From: Larix kaempferi
Taxonomy: Eukaryota > Streptophyta > Pinopsida > Pinales > Pinaceae
Assembly (NCBI GenBank): GCA_027924585.1
Contig: BSBM01001067.1
Coordinates: forward strand, 5,664,501 to 5,728,500
Direction of reading: 5' to 3'
Length of the DNA stretch: 64,000 nt
Part shown: in pieces, positions 36,383 through 46,910 of the stretch
Layout of the letters: each line of letters begins with the position of its first letter
Position numbering within the stretch: the stretch's first letter is position 1
Notes under the pieces: model-generated
Told to the model about the DNA's origin: nothing
What the model saw: only the letters and a program-made list of their open reading frames with translations
The model's database searches: none
Program-made: the position numbers and the translations under genes

Positions 36383-37885
36383 CACTTGATAAGTCATAAG
36401 CTTGGCTCACCAAAATCATAGTTTAAGCATAGTGTTGGAGCTTCTTAGAAAGATTGAACTCAGAATGAAACACTTCAGGCTTGAGGTTCTTATTGCTTTC
36501 CAATCTTAGACAAAGATTAGATCACATGAGAGTTCAACATTAACTGTGGCTTGCTTTCACCAAGAGTAACATAATATTTTAAGTTTTTCAAACAAGCCCA
36601 AACTTGTCAATTATAACAACAATCTTCTATATGTCCAATTCGACCTCCTAAAGATGAAATCTGATACTGGAAACTCCTCCACACTTTGGCAACTTGATTT
36701 ACAGAGGAATAAATGGTCTTCAATGCAAAGTTTAATATGCCTTTGCAATCATGTCCTATGATGAATTTCTCAGCATTTTACCACAATGGATTTTCCCTCA
36801 TAGATACCTAAACTCGAAGAAGACTTATATCACTGTCTAAATCGACCTTCTCAAAACCTGCTACAACAATCCTCCTGTGAATATGCTGCTGCCTCAAGAC
36901 ACCTGAAATAAAAGATAGATCCTTGAATTTGTTTTTGTAAAATGAATGGAATAAAGGTTATAAGTATAGGTCAACGTGGAGTTTTACTGAGATGACCTTC
37001 TATATAAAAAATATATATTTTATACAACATTTTTATTAGTTTTATGCCAGTTGGTCTGACTTCCAAATTTTATTTTAAATTGATTTTTATTGTTTTGAAG
37101 CCGACTTACTTTACCCCTTCCTTAAGCACGTTTTAATATGTTCATTTTGCAATCAAATTTTTCCATGTCATCATTTTAGTTATTCAAGGTGTAATGTGTT
37201 CAAATGCATCAATGTGGAGTAGTATCATCTAGAGTGTCATAAGCATGGAATTCTTCTTTTTCACAATAATTCAAAGTCTTCACGTCCACTATGTGCATCC
37301 ATGACAAGGTAATGGCTCTTCATAAAAGGTTTCATCATGTCTTCATGATCATAATGATAACAGGTAAGAGTGTGACAGCATCATGAGATATGCACGAACT
37401 CCAAGAGCTATCATACCACCATTTATTTGAATCTAAGACCCAATCATTTACTTGCCTTTCTCCAAGATATTTTCACATCAAAGTCCAATGTCTAAATCAT
37501 TACCAAGTGCATCATTAATGATCATCAAGCAGTAAGTGTTCCTTCAAGAGATTATCCATACCATGTCATCATGTGCATCAACAAGAGTGTTGTGTCTATG
37601 ACTCAAACCATATCCAAGGGTTTCGTGACCCCATCAAGCCACAAATGACCACATAATGGGTCATTTGGACCATTTGGGCCACCTAGTGTTCCAATGCCCA
37701 AACTATCATGTCCTCCTTTCCATTTCATCAACCTTAATTACTCCTTTGTCGTTAATGGCATGTCATCAATGACAACTATGCTCAAAAAACTCCCCCTTTG
37801 TCATTGATGGTGAAATCTCTTCAAATACTTAATTACTCCTTTGTCATTGATGGCATGTCATCAATGACAACCATGCTCAACAACC
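36383..37885 (-). repeat. 5' LTR of the gag-only element, distal part
   Basis: Continues the LTR begun at 28237; collinear with the left copy up to 25133. Ends CATGCTCAACA at 37885. Confidence 0.92.
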
Positions 37886-37899
37886 TGCACATCATATAA

Positions 37900-38835
37900 A
37901 ACTGGGGTACAAACACAGCTGAAACAACAACATCTTTGAATCATGAAGATCAAGATCCACAACCAACATTATGTGTGGGAATTTTTTTACTCCTGGAGGC
38001 TAGTACTTGAGCTCAAGGACCAGGGTACATTCATCTATCCTAGATAGGGGATCCTAGACACACCACTCCTCTCAATTAGGCTTGGCTCCATGGTGAACAT
38101 TTCATCTTTATGGATGCTGAGAAGGATTTCCCTATGGAATGGTTAACTACAATCTATTCAAAATAGTCATCCTAGAAATGAAGATGAACTATTATGGATT
38201 AGGAACCCTGATGGAGGAAAATACACCCCAAAGATGGGACACAAAGTCTCGAGAGAAGAGAAAGTTCAAAATGAGTCTCTTTGGTGGCACAAGTTCATTT
38301 GGTCATTGCAATTCCCCTTTAAAAAAAAATTATATGGATGGCCTTGAATAGAAAAGTCCCCACATGGGATCACTTATAAAGCAAATTTTGGTCAAGGCCC
38401 AATAGATGTCCTCTACGCAAATCCAGCTCATAATATGTGGACCACATGTTCATCATTTGTTCTTATATGGTTCATATTCTTGATCATGCCTCTCATATCT
38501 TTGGCACTTAGTTTATTTGGATAGGTAATGACATAAACAAAGCAAAACATTCATAGTACCAAAACATAGCCTTCAAACAGTTTATGACACTACCTATTTT
38601 GTTGATTTGGAGGTATTGGATGGCACAAAACAGACAATATTTCATGATGCTTTCATCCCACCTTAAGTTTATGCATCAAAGGCTGCTACCATCCTAAAAT
38701 ATTTCCCTTGGGTACTTGATGATAAAACCCAAAGGAGGATTCAGGTAGAAAGCATAGATAAATCTGGAGCATGGACATATTTTGATGGAGCATCTCAGGG
38801 AACCCTGAAGGTTGGGGTAGCAGGGGGATTCCTCT
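37900..38835 (+). pseudogene. LINE zinc-finger RVT domain and start of RNase H, decayed
   Basis: Resumes the LINE after the solo LTR. Near 38270-38520 the residues SLFGGTSSFGHCNSPLKKNY, HMGSLIK and HVHHLFLYGSYS follow the pattern of the plant LINE zf-RVT domain (W, P-L-K, T-W-D-L, C..C, H-L-F-C). Near 38765, GAWTYFDGASQG is the first RNase H strand with its catalytic Asp. Many stops are present. It breaks off at GGFL (38835), where the deleted gypsy element inserted, and resumes at 44248. Confidence 0.8.
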
Positions 38836-39679
38836 AGTTAACACTTATTGTGTGTCCACCTAATATGTTGTTATCCCTATCATACATATACATCATTACC
38901 ACATTTCATTTCCACCCCTTGGACCTTCATTAAAACAAAAATTAAAGTCACACACCAAAACGGATATTTTACAAATTAAATTGCTCAATTATCTCGAAAT
39001 AAATGAGCAACCTTTTCCCTGACTTGATTTTTGAATGTTTCTCTTTTTACCCTCATTGAAAAGGAGAAACTTGGCATGATTCATATCATAGCCCAAATTG
39101 GACAAAAGGATTAAAAAAGTAAAAGGAAAAAATAAAAATAAAAAATCAAAGCCTAATCCTTATCCTAAAGATATATATTTTGCCTATAAATGAACCCTCA
39201 AGGTCCCTCATTCAACAACGATTCTCCATCCATTGCTCAAGTTGCTACTTTGCAAAAATATCCCTGATATCAGAGCTCCATTTCCTATTCCCGTCTCACC
39301 TTACTGGAGATCACAAATGTGACATGTGTCCAGAGAATCGTAGACTACTAGGAGACCAAGCAGACCCTCCCTTGGAAAGTTGTAGGGGCCCCTTCCACTG
39401 CAACTCAGAGGTGACACTTACTCTTGTAAAAGTTAATTTTGATAACGAAAACACATTCTTTATTCTTTAAATAATTTTATTTTTGTTTGCTTACTTGATG
39501 AAGAATGCATGTTAGTTTAGATTTGCTTTCACTGTTATTTAGTTTTTCCTTCCTGTTAGATTAGTCATTTCAATCTTTATTATGTTCATTTTTATTTTTC
39601 ACCTTAAAATTCTACTAAGATCAACACCTCTGTTAGTAGGTGCACTTTTGCACATGCTGGTGCAAAAACCCCATCAACA
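38836..39679 (+). repeat. 5' LTR of the deleted gypsy-like element
   Basis: About 844 bp. It ends GGTGCAAAAACCCCATCAACA, matched by CTAGTGCAAAAACACCAGCA at 44227-44246. The first base appears mutated (AGTTAACA where TGTTAACA is expected). CTATAAAT near 39183 may be its TATA box. Confidence 0.7.
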
Positions 39680-39684
39680 GTTTT

Positions 39685-39703
39685 TGGTGACCATACTAGG
39701 GAC
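39685..39703 (+). promoter_or_regulatory. Primer binding site-like sequence, non-Met type
   Basis: TGGTGACCATACTAGGGAC lies five bases after the LTR. It resembles the TGGCGACTCCGCTGGGGA-type PBS of Tat/Ogre-like plant gypsy elements rather than the initiator-Met site used by the other elements here. Confidence 0.6.
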
Positions 39704-41613
39704 CGTTCTCCAGTTGTGCTCATCCAACCTTTATGGCCCTTGTTTGAGCCTCAATCCTCTCTTTTTTATTTTTTCTTCTTGTTTGTTTTTGTCTAATAGT
39801 TTACAACTGAAAAACTAGCTTGAATATACCCTATTTGATCAAGTCAAACTTCTATTTACTATTTTTTAGTCTTTCAATGCCAGGTCATACCTGTTTAACA
39901 ATTTTAAGTGACTTAGGTTGTAACTTTTGCCCCGATAAGTGCAACTATTTCTAAAACTGCATTGTTTTCTTGGGTCATGCTTTTCTGCCTATTCTTAGCT
40001 ACCTGGTTTTCTTAGGTTGCTCCAATAAGAGTGACCTACACTCTGTTTTCACTTTTTAGCAGTTTCCAACTCTCAAACTTTTTGTTTTCCTTCTTCCCCT
40101 TGCAAACAATTTTGGTTTTTCAATTTAAGATTGTTTTCAATACCCTTTTAGTCATGTTTGCAATCTTTTGTTTACTGTAGCAATATTTTTATGATTTATT
40201 TTGAGTCTTTGTGGTGAAGAAAAAATCTTTTACATATGAGTATTTACCACTTCCTCAGTTCTGTTAAAACTTCTTTTTTACTGCATGTTTACTATTTCAA
40301 TGAGTACTTGATGAAAACTCGATCTTTTTTAGGTGAATGATCAATATTATTGTTTAGAGCATTGTTTGTTTGCTAGATTGGGGCCTCTCTAGCCTATTTC
40401 ATTTCCCTTTATTTTTATGCTTTGAATGTTAAATGCTTAGTTATAGCCTTTGTATGTTGAAGTGATGTTTTCAAGAAATGTTTAAACTCAATATTGGAAT
40501 ATGTCCATTTCTTTTAAGCATTTAATTTCTTATTTAGTAGTTGTACACACCTCTAGTGCACACACAAACACTCCTTAATTCAAACTATCGTTTGGTTCAT
40601 GCCGCCAAGTGGAGCCTTAAAATAAACCATAACTTGACAGACATTAACCTCATTTGAGGACAAAAATAATATTGTAGTTAATTTAGGAAACTCGGGATAG
40701 GCATCCAAATAGTTCCCCTTTGTCACTATACATGTGAAACATAGTGGTTGTCTTATTAGGGAGCTAAAATCCTCTTATGGTTAAGACACGATTTAAGGCC
40801 AATATATGGGGTGAGCCTCTCCTAGGAGGGAAAATGGATAGATTGGAACCAAATGGTTGAGTGTTTCACCATCCCCACTAAGTACTAAATATCATCTAGA
40901 TCATTTCCTTCGTACTGAAGTTGCGGAATGCTCATTCTGACGTGCCGCAAACAAGGTAGCCTAGAAGCCTTTATTCTTAGGTATCTTACCTAAAGGTCAT
41001 CCCCTTCAATGGGGGGAGGCCTAGGATAGACAAATTCAAATGTGGCCCCATATTTGTAATTGTCCTTTCGATCTTCAATCATTGGGTCTGGATAAGATTG
41101 ATGCCCTTATCGCATTCTTGTTATTGGAAGACCCAACTCAGCTTCCTGTTACTTTTTGTCTAATGGGGAGGTGATGACCACATAGAGGAAAAGATTTGAG
41201 TAAGATTATATTTGGAATTTTTCATTTTGATTGTGTAGACATGTTTTAGGTTAGCGGGTCATTTTCTCTCTAAGGTTTCTCATTTAACGACTTTTCTTTT
41301 ATTATCCTCATATTGCTTTTCGCACACTTAGTTGTGCTGGATTTTTTATATGGTTTTTCAATTTGAGCTTACTCTACTATAGCATTGTGTTGTTGGATTT
41401 TTTTAGCTAGGAATCCATCACTATATATTCCTCGAGGTACTCTCAAAGGATTCAGGGACAACCCCCTAAATATAGTCTCTTAGACCCTACGGTTGGCTCT
41501 TCACGCCGGACCTCAGTTCAACACATTGCATAATCATCAGAGCACCTCTTCAAGTCTCCCAATTCTGAATCCTTAAAATCAAAGTCACTTTCACATCCAC
41601 ATACTAGTGGCAC
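39704..41613 (+). other. Long non-coding leader of the deleted gypsy-like element
   Basis: 1.9 kb of T-rich sequence between PBS and gag without recognisable coding content or clear repeats. Confidence 0.6.
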
Positions 41614-43060
41614 CATGGCTACTAAAATTCCCCTGTCTAGCGGAGGAAACCATCCTCCAGGGAACCCTCCACCAGGGAACCCTCAACTAGGGAACCATCC
41701 TCTAAGGAACCTCCGCTGAGAGGCCCCATGACTGCGAGCTTTCCATTTATGGCTAGCCTCAAATTCCCTGATTTAGTGAGGATGACCAATGATCCAATCC
41801 TCCATGATCCAAACTAGCCCCCTACACCTACCAAACTCCCATTAGACATTCCAAAGTTTGAAGGGAATGTTGGGGAAGACCCCCAAACCATATGATGTCA
41901 TTTCACCTATGGTGCTCTTCAAATAACATTGTAGATGATTCCATCAGTCTACGCATGTTCCAAAGAACCCTAACTGGTGTTGTCACCAAGTGATATATTG
42001 ACCAGCCTCATGGAACACATCCCAACTTTGTTTCCTTAGTCTCCACTCTCATGTAGTTCTTCCAGTTTCTCATTCGATATGATAATGGAGTAGAAATCCT
42101 TCTTTCCCATCGAGTGGCATCAACAGAGCTCCACTACCCACATCATCGACCATATCCATGAGTGGCATAGGCGTCGTAGTTTGTGTAAAATCAAAATTGA
42201 CAATAGGATGTTTTATATTGGTTTATGAAATCACTCCTTCTTTCCATCACCAAGAACGTGGCCTCTGAATGAACCCAAACCGAGGAAGAGGTTATCCTCA
42301 AAGATCAAAATTTTGATTTGATATATGCGAAGTTTGGTTACTTGTATACCATCATCCCTGATGCCCCTTGAAGAGACTCTGCTTAGAAATACCCACTAGG
42401 GGCATCCCTTGCTATAGATGGCATCATTGGCATTGTTACATACCCACCCAATCCATATGTACCTTACCCTCCCCCAGTGAGTAGTTATGCATATGGTAAT
42501 ATTCCTAACGTTGTGCATCCTCATCAAGGCCATGTTGCCACTCTAAGCTATGACCTCGATTTATCACATGCTTCATACCATTCAGGAATGAGTACCTCAT
42601 ATTTGTCTCCTGCCTCGACTCCCCATGTAGTGGCACCATGTGTGTCAATGCTTCTACCATATTTGTGGCCCCTTTGGCCATGAACCCATACTATCCCTTT
42701 CTTGTCCCTCTGCTAGTCACTGCAGTGAATCCAAACCCCACTGCTCCTCCTTTCCCTCATGGGAAAGTGTACGCCCAACAGAACATGCCTCCCCATCCTA
42801 CTCCCAATAATCAACAAGTGCAACCCAAGAAAAAGAATAGGGGGGAGAATAAAGGAAACAACCAATGGAAAGGAGGTGGAGCCCAACCTGCTAACCCACC
42901 TAATAACACCAGAGCGAATCTCGTAGATCAAGACCCTAACAAGCCACCTAAATAGGAAAAAAACACTCAACTACAAACTAATCATCTGTGTTCTTTCTAC
43001 AGTGTGTATGGGCATTACACCCATCACTGTCCTCATTTAGCTAAGGCACGCCAACTGTAG
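41614..43060 (+). pseudogene. gypsy-type gag with Pro-rich tail, decayed
   Basis: Starts at the ATG at 41614 with a Gly-Asn-Pro repeat (GNPPPGNP). The capsid core follows in broken frames: LPLDIPKFEGNVGEDPQT near 41850, then FQRTLTGVVTK and SLVSTLMQFFQ-like residues, DHIHEWRRRRS-like residues, and a segment ending LYTIIPDAP near 42345. A Pro-rich spacer and HYTHHCPHLAKA near 43010-43045, a zinc-knuckle remnant, close it. Several stops and frameshifts are present. It matches plant gypsy gags that carry an IPKFEG motif; the exact clade is uncertain. Confidence 0.72.
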
Positions 43061-43340
43061 AACGAGGTGAACCAATGAGAAGTGACTGCTACCCCACAGG
43101 GGAAAACGAACCCACCTTTTCCTCAACCCACTCAAACGTAATTTGTATTCCTATAGAACTCCTTTCCTCTGTAATGGGTAGTAACAGGACAACCATTGGT
43201 TCCTTATCCACCCCAACCAACTTCTTCAAGTCGACCTCCTGAATCTAGGATCCAACACCTCCTTATGTTGTCTGCCGATGTAAATCTTCAAACACGATGT
43301 AACCAATACAGTTCGGCCATCGAAACTTCCACTACTGATA

Positions 43341-44060
43341 ATGGGAAAGACCACCACTCCCATTGACAAAACCTTGCGCCTGCCCAAACCACCTACTGGT
43401 GGGATCCCAAAATTCGCCAAGTTTCCTTTGTGTCACATCACAAACAATCTCAATGCTCAAGTCGCTCCTAATTACAGTGTTTTCGATGACTTAGCACAAT
43501 CCCCTGTTACCATGTCAACTCTAGAAGTTCTTATGAACTATCCCTTGAAATGCAAAGGATTAATGTCAGCGCCAATTGCGATAGATCCTTTCAAATTTCA
43601 TTTGATGACGTTTTGTTTGGATCATTTAGAGTTGTGGATTCCCTCTTCAATAACCTTCCAAATCTCAATTTCCATTTGCAACATGGTGATTCATCGGTGC
43701 ATTGTAGATGAAGGTGCCTCCACTTGCATCATTTCAAATCATGTTTGGAAGAAGCTCATATCTTCCCAAATTGCATCGTCCTCTCATGACATTTCGTTCC
43801 TATGATGGCCATGCAGCTCAACCTCAAGGTCTTCTCCAGAATGTCCCTATAGAGTTAGCTGGAAAAGCAATGTTAATCAATATTGAGGTTGTCAATGCCT
43901 AGATAGACTACAACCTCCTCCTCGGACGTAGCTACATTTACGTGATGAAAGCAGTTGCGTCATCCATATTTTGTCGGATGATGTTCCCGCATGAAGGGAA
44001 GATCATCAAGTTGGACTAGTTGTCATATTACGACCCTAAGGGGTCGACTTATCTATAAAA
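43341..44060 (+). pseudogene. gypsy aspartic protease region, decayed
   Basis: Open from 43341 to 43805 (154 aa) with MNYPLKCKGLMSA, then IVDEGASTCIIS near 43700. This is a retropepsin-type active site with Glu in place of Ser/Thr/Asn after Asp. After a frameshift, SYDGHAAQPQGLLQNVPIEL and NLLLGRSYIYVMKAVAS give the flap and the second half of the fold. RT is absent; the sequence soon runs into the LTR tip at 44213. Confidence 0.75.
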
Positions 44061-44247
44061 CATCCTACCCATGTTAGACAACAATATCAAATACACGTCT
44101 ATCCTGACTTTTACGAGTGTTTGGCCCAACATTTTTAATGATGCCCCCATGGTTGAAACCTTTCAGGCTCTACCTCCTCCTTCCCTGAAAGCAGAGATAT
44201 CAGATCTATGTACTTTTTCATGTGCTAGTGCAAAAACACCAGCAACA

Positions 44248-44650
44248 CCTCTATATAAATGATACTAAATAGAAAAAATTCAAAGAAACTCTTGGTCCAA
44301 GCTCAAACAACATAGTCAAATTAGCAGCACTCAAAATTCTATTGGTCGTTGTTGTGTCTCACAAGGTACAAAAGCTACGAGTTTTTGGAGATTCGAAACT
44401 GGTTATTGGGATAAAAAATACAAGACCTCCCAGGAACATCTTTCTCATACCTCTCTTTGAAGAAATCAAAATACTTCTTGAATCTTTTAATTAGGTTATT
44501 TTTCAGCACATCTTCAGAGAGAGAAATATAGAGGCTGACAGGATTTCCAAGGATGGTCTCCACACTGGATATGGACTTTGGAATAGATGGGAATTTGTAG
44601 GGGATCAACTGGTGTAGCATGATCTAGTACCATTACCAGGGAAAATCTAG
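44248..44650 (+). pseudogene. LINE RNase H, C-terminal part
   Basis: LYINDTK and then GPSSNNIVKLAALKIL, VFGDSKLVIGIKN (Asp of the GDS motif present) and RNIEADRISKDGL follow each other in one frame with one stop. This is the expected continuation of the RNase H begun at 38765. Together they represent the plant LINE RNase H at the ORF2 end. Confidence 0.85.
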
Positions 44651-44980
44651 ACTTTTAATATTCAAAGGAGATATATGCTCCATTTCGTATTGCACAAAAT
44701 ATATATCATGTGACTTTCCTACTTTCATATGCTAGCCATAAACAAAGCTTCTTAGTGCTTTCCTTTTTGTAAAATATATGGTAATTTAATGAACTGATCT
44801 AATCAAATCTTTTATTCTTGGTCCAATGAGGACAAGGTATGTAAAATTTCCCACATGTTAAAGTAATGCCTCTTGGTCTTGGCACATGCGGTTTCAATAA
44901 TATGAAATTACAATATTTTTTCCGAGGAAAAAAATCATGTCATATAATATTAAACCTAAAGCCTAGCCTAACTCTATGTA
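44651..44980. other. AT-rich unassigned sequence with start of dispersed repeat X
   Basis: Possible LINE 3' UTR followed, from about 44935, by sequence repeated at 63756 (CATGTCATATAATATTAAA). No gene seen. Confidence 0.5.
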
Positions 44981-44985
44981 TAATG
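44981..44985. repeat. Target-site duplication of copia family C (left)
   Basis: TAATG, identical to 51274-51278. Confidence 0.92.
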
Positions 44986-45618
44986 TGTCGATGTATTTGT
45001 AACTTCGGAATGTATTTCATATATGAATTCCTATATAGATGTTATTATTCCTCTATACGGAAGTGTTTGTATTCCTATAGAGATGTTATTATTCCTCTAT
45101 ACGGAAGTGTCGTCATTTATATTGTAAGTGTCGTAACTTATACTTGATGGGTTATTAGACCACCTTGATGGGGTCGGCCTGTATAAGTCATGTGGGTTAA
45201 ATGGTTATTAGACCACCCTATTGGGGGTCGGCCCTGTCAGCATTATGCTATGTGGTTAAGTTGAGGCCGACCTAGTAAAGGTTATTAGGAAAGTCAAGTC
45301 ATGTATAAATAGAGTGCGGGAGGCACTCTATTTGATCATTCACTTTCTCACTCACACACTCATTGGAGAGTGGCGCACTAGTGGAGGAGGAGAAGCTGCT
45401 GCTAGGAGGACTATCTCTTGTACTTGGGTTGTATCATTCCTTTATCTATCTCTGAGGAAGTTGCGGGGTTTTTCACCTTCTTGGTTTTCCCCAGTGAAAC
45501 TATGTGTCTCTTGTGTGCTTACATTATTGTGTCCATGTTTGATATGTTGTAGATATGCTGTACATGTTATTCTCTCAGTTAAGATCCTAGATCAGATTGC
45601 AATTCTGAAAAACTAACA
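44986..45618 (+). repeat. 5' LTR of copia family C
   Basis: 633 bp, starts TGTCGATGTATTTG and ends AACTAACA. Contains TATAGAG/CTCTATA hairpins (second one at 45076-45101), two GGTTATTAGACCACC modules (from 45150 and 45200) and a TATA box at 45304-45311. Confidence 0.95.
45304..45311 (+). promoter_or_regulatory. TATA box in copia family C 5' LTR
   Basis: TATAAATA followed by GAGTGCGG. The equivalent in the 3' LTR is at 50960-50967. Confidence 0.65.
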
Positions 45619-45630
45619 TGGTATCAGAGC
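45619..45630 (+). promoter_or_regulatory. Primer binding site of copia family C
   Basis: TGGTATCAGAGC directly after the LTR. Confidence 0.95.
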
Positions 45631-46274
45631 TAGCCTGAAAGAAGGCGTGGTATGGCATTTATGACACTTGTTGCACTTGCGAAGCTAGGGCTTTATATAG
45701 TAAAAACTAGTCATCGTAGAACTTTCACTATAAATACATTTTGGAAAATGTTTAGGATCAGAAACCTTTACAGGTCGTAGAGAACATCCCCATGTACCTT
45801 ATGTCCGAAGCACAACTTCTAGTTCATTGTACTTTGTGATTTATGATCAGTACAATCTAGGCTTTCTGCCTCTTCCAGATCTCAGTCACAAACAGGTGAC
45901 CTAGGAAAAAAGGTCACAACTTGGGCTAGGAAGCTCCAAATGAAATTTCGTAAAACGTTACAGGTAGGGCATGGAATTTAATTTTCTTAGGTAAGTTTTT
46001 TCAGAGGCTGAAACTGAACCAGTGACACGTGGAACACCGTACAAGTTCGCTCTCCTGTTTTATCCCATAAACAAGTCACGTTGCGACACTTGGCATAACT
46101 CTCTCTCAGAGAATCCAATTGAGGTCAGACCTATGGGGCTGGAAAGACAACATGTCAGGATACCACAGGAAGAATTTTCAAACACTGTAGATCTAAAATT
46201 TCAAAGTTACACCAGAAACAATCAGGTGCATATTTTTGTCAAAACAGAATTGGATTTTGAGCACCTTCATTCAT

Positions 46275-46600
46275 GGCTCTGGGAATTTAGGGTTTCGTAG
46301 AATGTTGGAATTTTTTGTATCAGAGACCACGGCTGGATGCTTCTCATCAAAATCAAAATTTAGAAACCAAGATCAAATTTTTTGGTTGGGCAAAAGGCCG
46401 GGCTTGATCAAACCCTAGTTCGGGATTTTGATCGGAAAGGTGGAAAATTAGGGCTTCTGCAAAAGTTGGAATTTCTGAAGTCTGTGACCACGGCTGGAAG
46501 CTCCTCAGAAAAATCAAAGTTTAGATCTTTGCATTGAACCTTTTGGTTGGGTAGAAGGGTGGGCTTTATCAAACCCTAGTTCGGGATCATGTCCATAAGA
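46275..46600 (+). repeat. Leader tandem duplication of copia family C
   Basis: Two diverged units of about 160 bp. Both contain GACCACGGCTGGA, TTTTGGTTGGG and CAAACCCTAGTTCGGGAT. The order of motifs is the same as in the family A leader duplication. Confidence 0.8.
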
Positions 46601-46751
46601 TCTAGAAGTTTCAAAGACAATTTTGAGGGGTGAAACTTTGCAGTTTTCAAATTCTGAGTATACCAGCTTAATCAGCTCATCAAGGCGCATCTTTCTATCC
46701 TTTCAGAAGTTTGAAATTCAAAGTTTGAATTTTTAGGGTTTCTCTGACAAA

Positions 46752-46910
46752 CCCTAATCCAGCTCCAGATCCAGTTTCTACAAATCAAGTGGATTAGGTT
46801 AATCCTAGAAGAGAATGGTTTGGTCACCTGCATAAGTGAAAAAGTTCCTGTTTCAGAGGGAGATGAGGCTAAGGCCTTACATAAGAAGATTACAAGCAAT
46901 CTCGACAGGT
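46752..46910 (+). pseudogene. copia gag N-terminal remnant, family C
   Basis: A short stretch reads KWIRLILEENGLVTCI and then SEGDEAKALHKKI, matching the WKYRIGLILEEN and EPEGDEAKEKHRKD segments of family A gag. The rest of gag, protease and integrase is missing downstream. Confidence 0.75.

Larger units (their letters stand above)
22813..37885 (-). mobile_element. Gag-only LTR retrotransposon with 2.3-kb LTRs, split by copia copy 2
   Basis: Left LTR 22813-25133 (2321 bp), internal region 25134-28236 (3.1 kb), right LTR 28237-37885 once the copia insertion at 29047-36377 is removed (about 2313 bp). In plus orientation both LTRs begin TGTTAGACACAATG and end CATGCTCAACA. The flanks ACCTA (22808-22812) and ACCTG (37886-37890) are a probable target duplication with one change. 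The internal region holds gag with zinc knuckles but no protease, RT, RNase H or integrase, so mobility must have depended on another element. Confidence 0.88.
22320..37894. repeat. Solo LTR (about 497 bp) split by a nested insertion
   Basis: The left part is 22320-22812 and the last four bases are 37891-37894. The ends TGTGC and GCACA form a perfect short inverted repeat. Flanks TCTTA (22315-22319) and TCATA (37895-37899) match in four of five bases, as expected for an old target duplication. LINE sequence resumes directly outside. No internal retroelement sequence belongs to it, hence solo LTR. The strongly structured GC block at 22703-22777 lies inside. Confidence 0.65.
38836..44247 (+). 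mobile_element. Deleted Ty3/gypsy-like element: 5' LTR, gag, protease, 3' LTR tip
   Basis: A complete-looking 5' LTR (38836-39679), a PBS, a long leader, gag and protease remnants are followed directly by only about 35 bp matching the end of the LTR (44213-44247). Pol and most of the 3' LTR have been deleted. The host sequence CCTCT(A) appears on both sides (38831-38836 and 44248-44253), and the LINE RNase H frame continues across it, fixing the insertion point. Confidence 0.78.
20121..44650 (+). mobile_element. L1-type LINE, plus strand, interrupted by nested insertions
   Basis: Three separated pieces read in order as one LINE ORF2: 20121-22319 (end of endonuclease through RT), 37895-38835 (zinc-finger RVT domain and start of RNase H), and 44248-44650 (rest of RNase H). 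The joins coincide with insertion boundaries marked by short target duplications. The 5' part is missing left of 20121 because the gypsy element lies there. The 3' end near 44650 is not sharply defined and I saw no poly(A) tail. Confidence 0.8.

Noticed and set aside
42477-42955. Pro-rich open frames that might be a host cell-wall protein
   Set aside because: They lie between gypsy gag and protease remnants and fit the Pro-rich tail of that gag.
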